Below are positions 21,057-32,088 of a DNA stretch of 64,000 bases, one piece after another. Each line of letters opens with the position of its first letter. Positions within the stretch are counted from its first letter, which is position 1. A model generated the notes under the pieces. That model had not been told where the DNA came from and made no database searches. It saw nothing but the letters and a program-made list of their open reading frames with translations. The DNA comes from Moniliella sp. 'wahieum'. Lineage: Eukaryota; Basidiomycota; Moniliellomycetes; Moniliellales; Moniliellaceae. The stretch spans positions 186,001-250,000 of the forward strand of contig RSEE01000009.1 in the NCBI GenBank assembly GCA_003971905.1. The letters run 5' to 3'. Made by a program: the position numbers and the translations under genes.

Positions 21057-22098
21057 TCATTCTTCATCCGACTCGCCCGATGAGGATAGCGTCAGGTCGA
21101 CCAGGCTCGATTGGAGTTCCTCTTCCATAGGCACCTCCCACCTTTGACTCTCTGGGGACCAAATGAGGTTCGATGGTTCCTCCTTTGCATCATCGTCATC
21201 TGAAGAAGAAGGAGAAGAAGCAGAAGAAGAGTCCGGAGGCTCTGGGGCGGCTAAGGCCGGTGGAAATAGGTGTTCGAGCACGCACTTCAGCTTGGGATCG
21301 TAGCGTAGCGTCGACCACCCGATCGCCTGGTAGCATATCGGGCACACCATTCCTTTTGGACCCATACTCCGCACCAACAGGAGGAAAGAGAGGGCATCAA
21401 AATATCCCGGGTGAGTGCACTTGGTGGACCAGATGGGGTGTCGAATAGGGCCCAAGCTTAGCTGTATTGAGTTAGTTCTTTCTCTGGCGTAGAGGGGAAC
21501 AGTAACACACGCAGCATGTTGTCTTGATCACCACTTCTTCCTGTGGGGAAGGACCAGGGGGGATGAGATCTGCCAAGTAAGATGGGGAGCATTCCCTTCC
21601 ATACACCAGAGAGAGCGTGTACGCTCCCGAAAAGCTGAGAGCGATCTCATGATCCGTGCCATCCGAAACTTCGATGACTGGCGGCTTCAGTCGCTTAGTG
21701 GGGGGGTTGGAAAAGCTCACATCGAGGAAAGAGCCGTCGACATGGACCTTCAAGTCAGGAGGGTAGGAGATGTCCCACTTGGTAGACTGAGAGGAGAGAA
21801 GGACAAGGACATGGTTCGTGCTGAGCTGTGCGAGCTCGTCAGTCTCGGAAGACGTGAGATGGAAAGGTAAGTTAGGCGCATCGGCAGACGACGTGGCGGT
21901 GGAGACCAAGGTGCGCTCGACATCCAGAAACGGATACCACTCCAGCATCGCCGTCGCGTGATGGTAGTTGACAAAACAGCGCAGAGTTTGTGCAATCTGC
22001 GCGCTCAGCAGGCTAGAGGGGCTGTGGGGGAGCGGGACGGAATACAGCAGCCGAGGCGGAATTCGATTTGCGCCGCTAAGCGATAATTGATAATCGAG
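21057..22098 (-). CDS. SIZ/PIAS-type SUMO E3 ligase (PINIT + SP-RING), 5' end unresolved
   Basis: Candidate SUMO ligase. The upstream part (about 21960-21560) reads WYPFLDVERTLVS, then KWDISYPPDLKVHVDGSFLD and HEIALSFSGAYTLSLVYG, with the spacing of a PINIT substrate-binding domain. A short intron (about 21446-21508, GTGTGT donor, ACTAAC branch, CAG) joins LSLGPIRHPIWSTKCTHPGY, FDALSFL and GMVCPICYQAIGW: the SP-RING, with zinc ligands Cys-x-His and Cys-x-x-Cys all present. The C-terminus is acidic and Ser-rich, with SDDDDAKEE and the hydrophobic patch SLVDLTLSSSGESDEE, which looks like a SUMO-interacting motif next to phospho-sites. The 5' limit is the acceptor at 22098 (LDYQLSLSGANRIPP); no exon with the expected N-terminal SAP domain was found before the divergent oxidoreductase gene. 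Confidence 0.65.
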
Positions 22099-22615
22099 CT
22101 AATCCACCCTCCCGAAGGGAGCACGCAAGCGGCCCACTTCGCCCAGCACTCGTACTCAGTATGCGTTGTGCCCAGCCTCACAGCAGTGATTGCCAACGCG
22201 CAGCGACTCCCCCGGCTGCGTCTTGAATCTTGACCGAACGTCGCTGTTTGTTATTCAGCAGGAGCCAATAGCCCGCTGGACACCTCCCGCTGCACTAGCA
22301 CGTCACTCCTCTTCTTTGGTCCCGGCCATGCCGGAGAAAGCAGGCCAGGGCATGGGGTTAAAACCTGCAGCCCAGGCTCTCTGGCGTCGCCTCGTCCCCC
22401 ACCCCGTCTATACCTGATGCCCAAGCGGCTGCGCCAATCCGATCTCTTCGATACCGGGGAGCACCAGAGTAATACCGTGTCCTCCAGGCGCCAGAGACGG
22501 ATTGGCACTGGCCTCAGGATGCCGTTCTCTCTGCCGCCTATGCCCCGTCACCCCCCTCGACTGCCACCTCCAGCCAAGATTCCGACAGTGAGCCCAGTAC
22601 CTCCGCCCAAGCCAG

Positions 22616-23807
22616 ATGGCGCTTGTGGTACATTCCTTCCATCAAGGTTGGGCTCGGGCCTTTGAGCTCACCCAATTTGCACGTCCTGTGATCCAGGGTG
22701 CGGATGAGGTGCTCCTGCGCATCCTCTGCGTGGGGCTCAACCCGTTTGATGCGCAGTCGATCCAGTTCAAGTTTGGCCCCGGCAGCTTCCCTTGGATTTT
22801 GGGTGATGTGGCGGCTGTGGTGGAGATGGTGGGTGAAGGGGTTACCTCGGTCCGTCCAGGGGACAGGGTGTGGACTGTGCCGATGCGCGTACGGTGAGGG
22901 GAGGAGGGTACCAGCAATTTGCGATTGCCCATGAATCTACCCTAGCACGCACGCCTGCCATGGTATCCGACATCCAAGCGGCCACTCTTGGAACAGGTCT
23001 CATCACCGCCGCAATTGCGCTATATTGGTTTTTTGGCTTGCCTTTCCCCCCAAAAAAGTCTCTTCTGAGCATTGGATGGTGTATGTTCTTTTCGCTTTGA
23101 CATGAACGACGCTGACAGGTTTCAGGATCTATGGTGGTGGTGCGGTGACAGGCATCTATGCCGCCCAACTCGCCCGTCAAGCTGGGCTGAAGGTGATTGC
23201 CGTTGCTTCTCCCGAACGGGCGGCCTACCTCGGCTCATTAGGGATCAGTACCGTGGACCGTGGTCAAGCGGCCGGGGATATCGTCAAGCAAGTTGTCAAT
23301 AGGGTCACCGAGGCGGGAGGGACGCTACAGTATGCGTACGACTGCGTTGGTCGAACTACTGCGGGTCTTTGCGTCGATATGCTCCGTCAGTCACGGTCGG
23401 AAGAGCCGGCTCACCTCGTGGGTCTTGTTGGTTCCCCCTCTCCTGCACCGGAGGACATCCAAGTCCATAAACTCAGCTTTAGCACCACAGTATGTTGTTG
23501 TCCTACCGTTTCCATGCCTCTACACACGCTTGAGACGCATATTGACGTGGATGCAGTTTTATGGTGATTCCGTTTGGGCAAGGAAAGTGGCTTCGATCCT
23601 GACCAACCTCTTGGAGGGCGGAAAGGTGGTTCCGGTTCCAGCGGAGCTACTTCCTGATGGGCTTGCGGGAGTCCGGGGAGGATTGGAACGGCTTCAGTCC
23701 CCACTGGCCCGAGGGCCAAGAAATTGGTGATTCGTTTGGACGAAACGCCGGCTCCTGATGTCACACTCCTAGGACAACGATGTGAACTTGATTGGAACGG
23801 CCACTAA
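22616..23807 (+). CDS. Zinc-less MDR oxidoreductase (quinone / trans-enoyl reductase-like)
   Basis: Medium-chain dehydrogenase/reductase without structural-zinc cysteines, of the fungal enoyl-reductase/ToxD-like branch; NADPH-dependent. Start MALVVHSFHQGWARAFEL has an in-frame stop nine codons upstream. The catalytic (GroES-like) domain shows LLRILCVGLNPFDAQS, FPWILGDVAAVVEMVGEGV and RPGDRVWT. After AATLGTGLITAAIALYWFFG, intron 1 (23079-23125) leads to the Rossmann motif WIYGGGAVTGIYAAQLARQA, i.e. GGGxxxG. Then come YAYDCVGRTTAG and, after intron 2 (23490-23555), FYGDSVWARKVASILTNLLE, GKVVPVPAELLPDGLAGV and a C-terminus KLVIRLDETPAPD. One frame shift near 22895 and one near 23705. Substrate unknown; no biosynthetic cluster is visible around it. 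Confidence 0.8.
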
Positions 23808-24218
23808 CTTGTTATTCTTGTTCATTTCTTACGCGTTCGTTGGCAGTTATGTGCAGCAGCCACTTGTGACCCTTTAATAACACAAACGAACAGTTTGTAA
23901 CTCAACGAAGGAGTGGTATACAAAACGCGTTTTCTCTCCTTGCAGAGGAATGGAGTGGCCGTACCTAATGTAGAGCAGGCAGAAGAAGTTTTTGCTCACT
24001 GCACAAAGTTGCACCTGTTGCACCCCCCGTTCTCTAGGCCGTACTGGCATATGTGTTCCCCAACCAGGAGTAGGAAAAAGACATATTTGCATCTTGCCTG
24101 CACACTTAGTGATACGGAGTCATTGAAACGCAAATGTTTGGTAATCGATCTCTTAACTATACTACTGGAAAGACATGTCACAGGCGTCCACATGCTCCAC
24201 TCAGGGAGAGGGTAAATA

Positions 24219-25789
24219 CTAAGACTCGAGCCAGTCGGGCCGGGGGGAATAGGTGTGCCTAGGCGCAGGCAGGTCGGCGAAGAGGCGGTCGGGTGGTGCC
24301 AGACCCAATCTTGAACTTGTGGCCTGGGCAGTGCTGAGGAGTCGCGTCCACTGGGCATCCCTAGCGACAAGGAGCTCGGGGAGACTATACAAGTGGTCAA
24401 TAGGGCAGAACAAGGAAAAGGGGGGAAAGGGGGGGGGGGGGACGCACGCAGCCTGGTGGTTCGTATACGCAGTCACGCACTTGTCGAATACAGTGGGACT
24501 CATTTCCATAAAGATCTTGAGCGCATGTTGAACCAACGGTTGGATCTGTTGGTTCCAGTACCCCCTCCCATTCTGGTACAGCGCCGGAAAGACGAGCGGG
24601 AGCACCACGTCAACGTGTTCGGCCATAAGGTTGACAACATATTCGTTGCTCCAAAAGTATAGCGCGCGCTCAGCCACTTGAAAGTTGAGTGAGCCAATGC
24701 AGTGTCCCAGAAGACCAAAAAGCGGAACCTGCACCTTGACGAATTCGCTCGGTTCCATAATGTCGAGGACCTCCTCAAATTCGGACAGAAACATGATTTG
24801 CTTAGAAGAGGAAACCTTCGGCCAGAGGCGAAGGAGACCTACAACTACCGAGGGCGCTAACGTCGGATCCTTTTCGAGAAACTGGACAACGCAGTAGGCC
24901 AATTGCGGATGGTAAAATGCCAGCGAGCGGGCCTTGTGCAGAGGTACCAGTACTCTCAGAAGGAAAGTCTTGTGCTCCTGTTTGAGCGGTACGGCAAAAC
25001 CGTTAATGATGCTCCCCATAATCTCGAGAAGCTCCGAAATCCCATGGTGCTTCTCTTTCTCGAAGAGGAATTCGAAAAAGACGTGGTTGATGGATCGTCG
25101 GATGAATGCGCGTAGGTTCAAAAACTTGCCATAGATCCGATGCAGCGTCGTCTTGAGCAGGTCCCGTTCCCTGGGGTCGTCCGAGTCGAACAGCTCCAAA
25201 TTCGAAGAACAAAGGGGGGGTCGATCACCCTCCTTCCCAAGGTGGTGACGAACAAGGGGCTCTCCAAGAAACGGAGGAAGAGCTCATAAACCAGTTGGAG
25301 ATGCGGCCAAGCAAGCTCCAGTATGGGCTCCTCTTCGTCCATATCAAATACATCTGCCGCAGCGGGAGGATACAGGTTGGGCGGGGGCGGAGGCATGGTG
25401 CGGAAACAGTTGGCCGCGACCATAGCGGTCATTGCGGGATACAGTTCCTGGGGAAGATCCGAGAGATGGGCGATGTACTCTCCCAGCTCGTGGAGGGCGT
25501 TGGTCTTGACCTGTTTCGAATCCAGGTCGTTCAGGGGATCCGAAAAGTCACAGATCACGGATACTTGCTCCAGCTTTTGCAGGGCAAGAGGGAGTTGTGC
25601 GTCCAACGGGGCATCTTTCAATAGGGGAAGCCGCTTGAGCTCCCTTCGCCCATGCTGAACAAGGGAGCTGCGCTGCCTTCTCACCTTTGGGCGCGGGTCC
25701 ACTTCGTCCACCGCCGGGTCGATGTCCATGCTTAGCATGGGTGGGATGGATGTTGAGGCAGGCGGAACACCCCCCGAGCTCCTCCACAT
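24219..25789 (-). CDS. RTS1: PP2A regulatory subunit B56 (B')
   Basis: HEAT-repeat subunit that targets protein phosphatase 2A to mitotic and stress substrates. The B56 fold is continuous: [57 protein letters not shown], then [80 protein letters not shown] and [20 protein letters not shown]. An intron with a long G/C homopolymer (about 24374-24452 region) precedes the last exon. Start is the ATG at 25789 ([14 protein letters not shown]); the N-terminal extension is short compared with yeast Rts1. One frame shift near 25205 at a homopolymer. The C-terminal tail ends [13 protein letters not shown]. Confidence 0.92.
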
Positions 25790-26041
25790 AGCGGTGAGGG
25801 AGCTGGCGATGGTCGTCACGCGTCAAAGGCGATGGGCCGGTGTGGGCTACAAGCCATGCCTAACAGTCAACCATGGTCGATCGATGATCGTCCCGTTTCC
25901 ATTACGTAATTCATTGATGCTCCCTGTGGTGTTGTAGTCGTACAATCCCTCAGGCTTACAATCCTTACAACGCCAAAAGCAGTACTCACTCGTGACTTCG
26001 CTCTGCATCTTAACAACAGTTCAGCACCTTCTCTACTATGA

Positions 26042-26441
26042 CTAGATGACTGCATTAGTGCGCAAAGTCAAGGCATGCGCGGGTGCAATGGATAGGATGC
26101 AAGATAGAGTACAGCAGGCATGAGTCTCATGGGGGCAGCGCAAGTTACAGCTTACCATGGGAACACTTGCACGATGAGCCACAGTTGCACTCCTCATCAC
26201 ACCCGCATGAACCAAGGTTGGCCATCTGCGCAGGCTCTGCGACTGGCTTAGAGGCCATGTCTACTGGCACGGCAGGGGTAAGGAGGGGGTTAGCCTTCGT
26301 GGCGCAGCAGCTCGGTGTGCTGGGCTCGCTTGGCTTGGAGCAGCACTTGGCGGTGGGTTGAGGGGCGCAGCGGCACTGTTCGCAGTGTCAGCATGTCGGT
26401 CTCCGAGTGGAGCGGGGGAGTGGAGAGTGACGCACAGGCAT
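26042..26441 (-). CDS. Metallothionein-like Cys-rich peptide, three exons
   Basis: Predicted 77-residue peptide with 12 cysteines and no aromatic residue. Exon 1 is only ATGCCT (26436-26441); intron 1 (26376-26435) has a GTGCGT donor and the textbook end CTGACACTGCGAACAG. Exon 2 (26156-26375) encodes CRCAPQPTAKCCSKPSEPST, then PSCCATK, a Pro/Ala linker of about 30 residues, and SCGCDEECNCGSSCKCSH. Intron 2 (26050-26155, GTAAGC donor, GCAG acceptor) joins a last exon giving V-I-stop. The two Cys-rich lobes (6+6 Cys, CxC and CC patterns) and absence of aromatics are the hallmark of metallothioneins, which bind Cu(I), Zn or Cd in the cytosol. A TATAAG box lies about 115 bp upstream. If intron 2 were retained the peptide would end CSHGKL. 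No homologue was identified by name. Confidence 0.68.
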
Positions 26442-26554
26442 GATGGAAAGATGGCGGGCGGTGGGGGGGCGGTGCGGTTGTCCAATGGAGTGTGGGTACT
26501 GAGTAGACCACGGTGGGAGACGAAGAAGAAGAGGGTGGAGGAAAACGCTTCGAG

Positions 26555-26560
26555 CTTATA
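26555..26560 (-). promoter_or_regulatory. TATA-like box upstream of the metallothionein-like gene
   Basis: TATAAG on the minus strand, about 114 bp before the ATG at 26441. Confidence 0.4.
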
Positions 26561-27038
26561 GCTACGTGGGCGCCGTGCTAGATAAGATTACGTCGCTTAC
26601 GAGAGCCACAGTTACTCCGCGGCTGGGCCTCCGCAGTGAGTGTGAGCTGCCCAACCAGGCCCAATCAGGTGCGCCCGGGTGCGGCGCCGCGGCAAGCGCG
26701 CCTTGAAGCTTGAAGCTTGACTATCCTAAGTCTGAGATTCTGAGATCGGAGATTCGGATCGATGATCAATGATTAATCACCCGAATCTGAGATGGCACGC
26801 CTGCTCCTTTTGGCGTACGTAAGCGGGGCAATCGCGCCTCGAGCGCTCAAGCTCAAGTCCGCCGGCACAGCGTCAGTGCAAAATGCATCTCTCCGTCCAC
26901 AACAGAAATACACTCTCTGGGCCGATCGTCGTGTTCCCACCACCTTTTGGCCACCAACAATCCTCACCACACGGTGTAACCAACCCACTCTCACTGCTCA
27001 CAGTTGAAGACGAGGCTCTCCGGCTCCCTATTCAAATG

Positions 27039-27063
27039 ATGCCTAGCCACTGTGGCTAGGCAT
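27039..27063. repeat. 25-bp perfect inverted repeat
   Basis: ATGCCTAGCCAC, a central T, then GTGGCTAGGCAT: 12-bp arms with no mismatch and a one-base centre, in the HRD3 upstream region. Confidence 0.85.
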
Positions 27064-27433
27064 GCGTCGTTCGATCCCCAACACCAAACAGGTGGGCACT
27101 GAGCCTCTGCAAGTGTCAGCTCAGCCGCTCAGCCTGCACCATGCAATGGCGCCAACAAGCGGCTGGCTGTTCTGTATTTCTGAAGTTGGCAACCATGCTC
27201 AGAGGGCTTATGAGTATGGGCATAATACCCCCAATGAATCCGCTTGTGCTCGCCTCGTTCTCGCGTTGTGGCGAGGGTGGGGCACAGATGGAGGTGCAGG
27301 CGGGATTGTCGATCACCGATTGCCCTCGACGAATATGAAAGCTGGGCGTCGGTGCATCCTGTGGTGCCAGAAGTAATTTAATGAGACGGTCGTATGAATG
27401 TAGGGTTGGGTGGGCCAAAAGTCTCGCTTGCGC

Positions 27434-27441
27434 TGACGTGG
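27434..27441 (+). promoter_or_regulatory. UPRE-like bZIP site TGACGTGG upstream of HRD3
   Basis: TGACGTGG is the core recognised by XBP1-type bZIP factors of the unfolded protein response. It lies 87-94 bp before the proposed HRD3 ATG. ERAD genes are established UPR targets in fungi; use of this site is inferred. Confidence 0.4.
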
Positions 27442-27527
27442 AAAGACGCGTGGTGGCTTTGCACGTGAGCGGGACAAGCACCATCATCACTCCCACCATC
27501 TGATCGCTTGTGGAGTTGTCCATTGTG

Positions 27528-30500
27528 ATGGCTGCGGGGAAGCTTCGACCCCGCCGAGGAGCTACCTCCGCACGATTACGCCTGTTTCGTTGGCCATTGC
27601 TTCTTCTCTTTGCTTCCTGGCCCTCTTTCCTCTTGCCGCCTCGGCTGTATCCCCTAACCCTCACCTCGCCCTCGAGCCCGAGGGCAATGTTCAGCCTGAG
27701 CATTACACGCCCGACGAGGCCTATGACCACGCCCTCGCACTTCTTCGAAGTGTTACTCTTGCTGAGGTAACTCCCACTCCGTCGCCTGCGGCAGCGGCCA
27801 GAGAGGAGATGTGCGCTCGAGCGCGGTCGGTCGGTTCGGGGCCTCGATCCGGGGATCGGGTACAGTCCGGTCGATATCACTCTTTATGATACGGGGCCTA
27901 TGGGGCAACTGGCCAACTGGGTAAGGAAATGGTGGCGATCCCCCCCGCCTACCCGACTGGGACGATGGAAACGCCGACCGGACTTGCTGGAGTTGCGCGC
28001 TGCATCTCGAGATCACCAGACACGCACCTGGCCCGGCGCTCAGGCACGACCTCTCTGGCCGCATGGGAAGCGTACCCAGATGATGCACTTCTCGGACCAT
28101 TTTTGGGCGACGACCAGCCCTCTGAGGAGAAAAGCTACACTGACCGTGCTGCTGGGTACGTTAAGCGGGCTGTGCTGGGTCTGTTTCAGACTCGCGGCGA
28201 GGTTGAGGTGGAGACCGAAGCGAAGTGGACCCCACTTCAACGCAGGAGACAACGCGTGGCGAGTGCGGAGCGGCTCCTGTTATGGGTTGCTGCTGACCCA
28301 TTGGACGGGCCTCGGCCTTCCGCCCAAGCAATCGTGGATGACGCTCTCTCTCATCGCACCAATAGGGCTGCAAATGGCACGCTCCTTGATCCCTCTCCTA
28401 GTCTTCTTGTGCACGAACTGAACGACCGACAGTCCGATGCCTTGTGGGTCTTGGGCGAACATTTCCTCTGGGAAGCCATGGGGTGGAGGCCAATGCATCC
28501 AAAGCGCAAGCGTGCTTTGCTCGCCTGGCCGATTGACCGCAATAGTTCGGCCCATTCCCGTCTAGGCTTCCTCCATGCCAGTCGTTGGACCTCCTCGACG
28601 TCCCAGCTGGTCCACGAGGACGACGCCTCCCTCTCCACCAACTCGACTCTGATTGAGTCGGACGACGTTCCTCACCCCCAGGCCTTAGCCAACTTGCATT
28701 TCGCCACTGCCGCACGACAAGGCGACTCGGAAGGACAGATGTCACTTGCCTATCGCCACTATGCCGGTATTGGCACCAGGCCCTCGTGCTCCCTCGCCAT
28801 GCATTGGTACGAGCACGCGGCCCGACCAAGGTACGATCCCTCCGCTGTTGTTTCAATGTGGGTGACTGACCCTACCTGCAGCCTATGCGCGGTTCATATC
28901 GGGTCCCCGGGGGGACTCTCCCTGCCCCCTAAAAAGGTGCGTCTTTCGGACTTTGCTGGGGGGGTGTATGGTCCTGGAGCGTGTGGCTAGTTCGGGGTTG
29001 GAAGCCCGCAAACCTCTTATGCGAGCCATCTTGGGCAACCATCCTGGACTGGCAGGACACTGGCAGCGCCCGGGCCTCACCGATTTGCTCGAATTTTACG
29101 AGTACCATGCCAACCATGGCGAAGTCACCTTCCTCCAGCTGTTGGCCCAAATGTACTACTACGGCAGCCTCTGGGGTGGCGAGGATGCCGGTCTGATCCC
29201 ACGGGACTACAGCGAGCGCTCGAGTACTTTGTCAAGATTACCACCCAAGTCTGGCCGCGGGATAGCGGTGTGGTGGCCAGCGCCATCTCGCCGGGGATGC
29301 AACTGGACGAGAAAACGGTTCGGAGGGTCGATCCTCGCGTGGCAGGGGTGAGCGTCGAGTTGGGCAAAGAAGCTGCTCTGGCTGCCGGCAAAGTCGGCAG
29401 CATGTACCTCCGAGGCGAAGGGGTGAAACAAGACTTTTCTCGTGCCTGGGTCTGGTTCCGTCGCGGGATGGAGTGGGGCGATGCCAACTCGGTCGTGATG
29501 ACGGGGATCATGTTGCGCGATGGGCTGGGGATGGCGAGCCGAAACGTCTCCATGGCCGCTCGGTATTTCACCAAAGCCACAATGCAGTCGCGTCACCCGC
29601 GCGCCGGTCCAACTGGGCAAGATCCTATTTGACATGGGCGAATTTGCCGAGGCCCGCGAAAAGTTCCAGGCGGCGATTTTGCTTGGCAACAATTTTGAGG
29701 CGCGCTACTTTATGGGCAAGTGGACGCCGCTGCTGCACGTGCGGGCGGGGCCTACTGCCGCTCGGCGGTACAAGCATTCAAAACGGTCGTCGAAAGGGGC
29801 GATTGGGAAACTCCAACCTATGCCTTGCCCGAACGAGCCTGGCGCTTCCACGACCGGTCGGTTGCGTTGCTCGGATGGACCATGGCGGAGCGGGGGTATG
29901 AAACTGCCCAAAATAATCTCGCCTGGATCTTGGACCGAGACAAGTCCCTCCTTTCCCGTCTTCTCGGGCGAAAGGAGCAAGACGGGCGGGCGGACCGTCT
30001 GGCGTGTTGCAATGGTCCCGCTCGGCAGGCCAGGGGCAACATTGATTCGCTCGTCAAGATGGGCGACTATTATTTCCGTGGTATGGGTGCACCTGTAGAG
30101 TACAACAAGGCGGCGGCTTGCTACCAAAGTGCTTTGGACCATACTTCTTCGCTTGCCTATTGGGATATGGCGTGGATGTACGAGACGGGGCTGGGGTACC
30201 AAGAAGGAACTTTTACTTGGCCAAGCGCTATTACGATATGGCCTGGGAAATCAACCAGCAAGAACCGTATCTTCCCGTCTTCTCTCTCTCATCCGACTCC
30301 ATTGGCGCGCCTTTTGGGCTGCCATTTTGGAACGGGACACCTCGGCATTGCATCTATGGTCCCAGTACTCCTGGGGACAACCCAGTGGCAACTTTGCCTA
30401 CACGGAAACAGGAGGAACAAGCTCTTCCACCCGCCCTTGTCTCCCGAGTCTACCACCCTTGAGCAGCCTCTCGAACCCAATCCTGGCCCCGAGGACGAAT

Positions 30501-30757
30501 GGGAGCTGGAAGATGTGGAGGAAGTATCTTGGGAAGGTGTGGTGGCATTCTTGATCGTAGGCGCCTTGTCCTACCTTTACCTTGTTCGAAGAAATGTGCA
30601 AGCCCAGATTGCTCACATTGATCAAAACCTTGCCCAAGCACCGAGAGACGAAGCTGCACGACAAGATCACGAGGATTTTGAAAGCACGCATCTTTGCCGA
30701 TGCAGCCGCCAACTTGTGATGCCATCGGACACTTTTTTTGCTCTTTTGCATATGTAA
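27528..30757 (+). CDS. HRD3: Hrd3/SEL1L, ERAD ubiquitin-ligase adaptor
   Basis: Single-pass ER membrane protein that recruits misfolded glycoproteins to the Hrd1 ubiquitin ligase. The start ATG at 27528 (MAAGKLRPRR) leads, after a frame shift, into a signal peptide LAIASSLCFLALFPLAASAV and the lumenal start PNPHLALEPEGNVQPEHYTP. Sel1-like repeats follow: ANLHFATAARQGDSEGQMSL, AYRHYAGIGTRPSCSLAMHW and YEHAARP near 28685-28830; KVGSMYLRGEGVKQDFSRAW and VWFRRGMEWGDANSV near 29385-29500; VKMGDYYFRGMGAPVEYNKA near 30050-30110; and NFYLAKRYYDMAWEINQ near 30210. A late helix GVVAFLIVGALSYLYLV (near 30535-30590) and a short cytosolic tail close the protein; stop at 30755. At least eight frame shifts are scattered over 3.2 kb, so the span is certain and the exact protein is not. 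Confidence 0.82.
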
Positions 30758-31397
30758 ACGGTACCGCGCGGGTGCCTGGCCCCACCCAGTCGTCCCAACA
30801 AGGGATTCGCCCGGTATTCGTGATCTTGTCGTGCTTCGTAGCCGCCGCGTATATTCCCTATTTTACCTCTCAATCCACTCTTCCATGACGCATCATTCGT
30901 TGTCCCCACCTAAAGAACCAAGTATAGAACCAAGTAAAGAACCAAGTAAAGAACGATGGATGGGTAGTGTTCGTCGCAATGGTTCGGGCCTGGCAGGCGT
31001 AGCATAATATGGATCATGGAACCAGCACCCTTGCATTTTGGCCCCGTTTCCTCGTTGCTCGTCGCGAACACAGTGCTGTTGTCCATCCTACTGTTTCGGC
31101 CAAGCCCAAATATAGGACAGCCTCTCTTCTCTCTTCGATCGATAGTTCCCGCATCGAACGTCACAAGACCAGCGCCCCTCCGTTGTCTCTCACTTTCGAG
31201 GGACAGCATGGGCGCATCTAACTCACGGATACGCCCGCTCTCTCTGAAAAGGCTGTGGGGACCGGTTATGCCACACGCTGACATCAACGTTCAACGTTCA
31301 GCGCTCAGCCGAGATCATGGTCTGATACGTTGAAGGAGAAGGAGGGGGTAGGTGGGTTGAGCGCGTTGAGCGCCGTTTGAGCAAAGGCTGGCGGGAT
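30758..31397. other. Intergenic region
   Basis: Contains a 10-bp tandem (unit AAAGAACCAAGT-like, about 30917-30953). Open frames on both strands (31016-31333 plus, 30910-31287 minus) are not supported. Confidence 0.4.
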
Positions 31398-31886
31398 TTA
31401 GCTGTCATTGATGACAGTGGGGCAGCATAGAATTAACGTAGCCACGGTTTGAGCCAATTTTTGTGGGTCGATGGGCTGCTTGGCTTCTTCTCCCCACATC
31501 CCACGCGCAGGTAATTTTTGCGATGAGGGACTTTCTTGCGCCAGCGAGCGACTCGGGGCCTGCCATGAATCGGGTATGCTATACGTCGCCCCTGCATCGC
31601 GAACCGCTGTGCTGTACGCATCTTCGTTTGCGGGGGAGACACCTGGGGGAGAGGGCTGAGGCTGGGGGAGCGCTGAGCGCCGATAATGGGCTATAGGATC
31701 ATGGCTTGGCTGAGAGACAGCCCAGGGCGTTGGGTACGAATGCTGTTGCGTGTATGGAGAGCCGCGGGGAACGGAGGAAGAAGAGACGCCGAGAAAGGCG
31801 CTAAAGCGGCGAGATGCTAAGGAGAATCGAATTGTAGAGAGGACGGGTAAACAGAGTGTGGTTTTTGGGCGACTCTCATTCAACAT
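31398..31886 (-). CDS. Hypothetical protein, 162 aa
   Basis: Uninterrupted frame from an ATG at 31886. The composition looks coding: an N-terminal Arg/Ser-rich part (FSLASRRFSAFLGVSSSSVP), a Pro/Gln/Tyr-rich middle (YTQQHSYPTPWAVSQPSHDP, ALPQPQPSPPGVSPANEDAY), and a C-terminal part PIDPQKLAQTVATLILCCP. It has no membrane segment, and I recognise no domain. It could be a disordered regulatory protein, or a fragment of a larger gene with introns. The 5' LTR of the small element begins 200 bp upstream of its start. Confidence 0.35.
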   Translation of the reverse strand: MLNESRPKTTLCLPVLSTIRFSLASRRFSAFLGVSSSSVPRGSPYTQQHSYPTPWAVSQPSHDPIAHYRRSALPQPQPSPPGVSPANEDAYSTAVRDAGATYSIPDSWQAPSRSLAQESPSSQKLPARGMWGEEAKQPIDPQKLAQTVATLILCCPTVINDS

Positions 31887-32088
31887 GGCAAGCTGGGGGC
31901 AAAGGGATCCCCATGCATGCTAAGGAGGTGTGGCGTTGAGGGTGGGGCATCCTGGAGGGGTGACCAACTGGAATGGTATGGAAAAGACGTTCGGATGGTG
32001 GAAGCAGACGAGATGATGGACAATGGAGAGTTGGATTCGGCACTCGTTCTCCTGGTTGGCCTGACATGTGAACGTTGTGATCATCCGA

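Larger units (their letters stand above)
26442..27527. other. Intergenic region between divergent metallothionein-like gene and HRD3
   Basis: No gene supported. It holds CTTGAAGCTTGAAGCTTGAC (26702-26721), a run of GAGATTCTGAGATCGGAGATTC and GATCGATGATCAATGATTAAT words (26730-26776), a 25-bp perfect palindrome (27039-27063), and a TGACGTGG element at 27434-27441 close to HRD3. Confidence 0.5.

Noticed and set aside
27064-27085. GTTCGATCC T-loop-like sequence after the palindrome, possible tRNA
   Set aside because: The T-stem does not pair, and no D arm or anticodon arm can be folded around it.
30910-31287. Minus-strand frame ending in a LVLYLVLYLV tract
   Set aside because: The tract is just translation of a 10-bp tandem repeat at 30917-30953.
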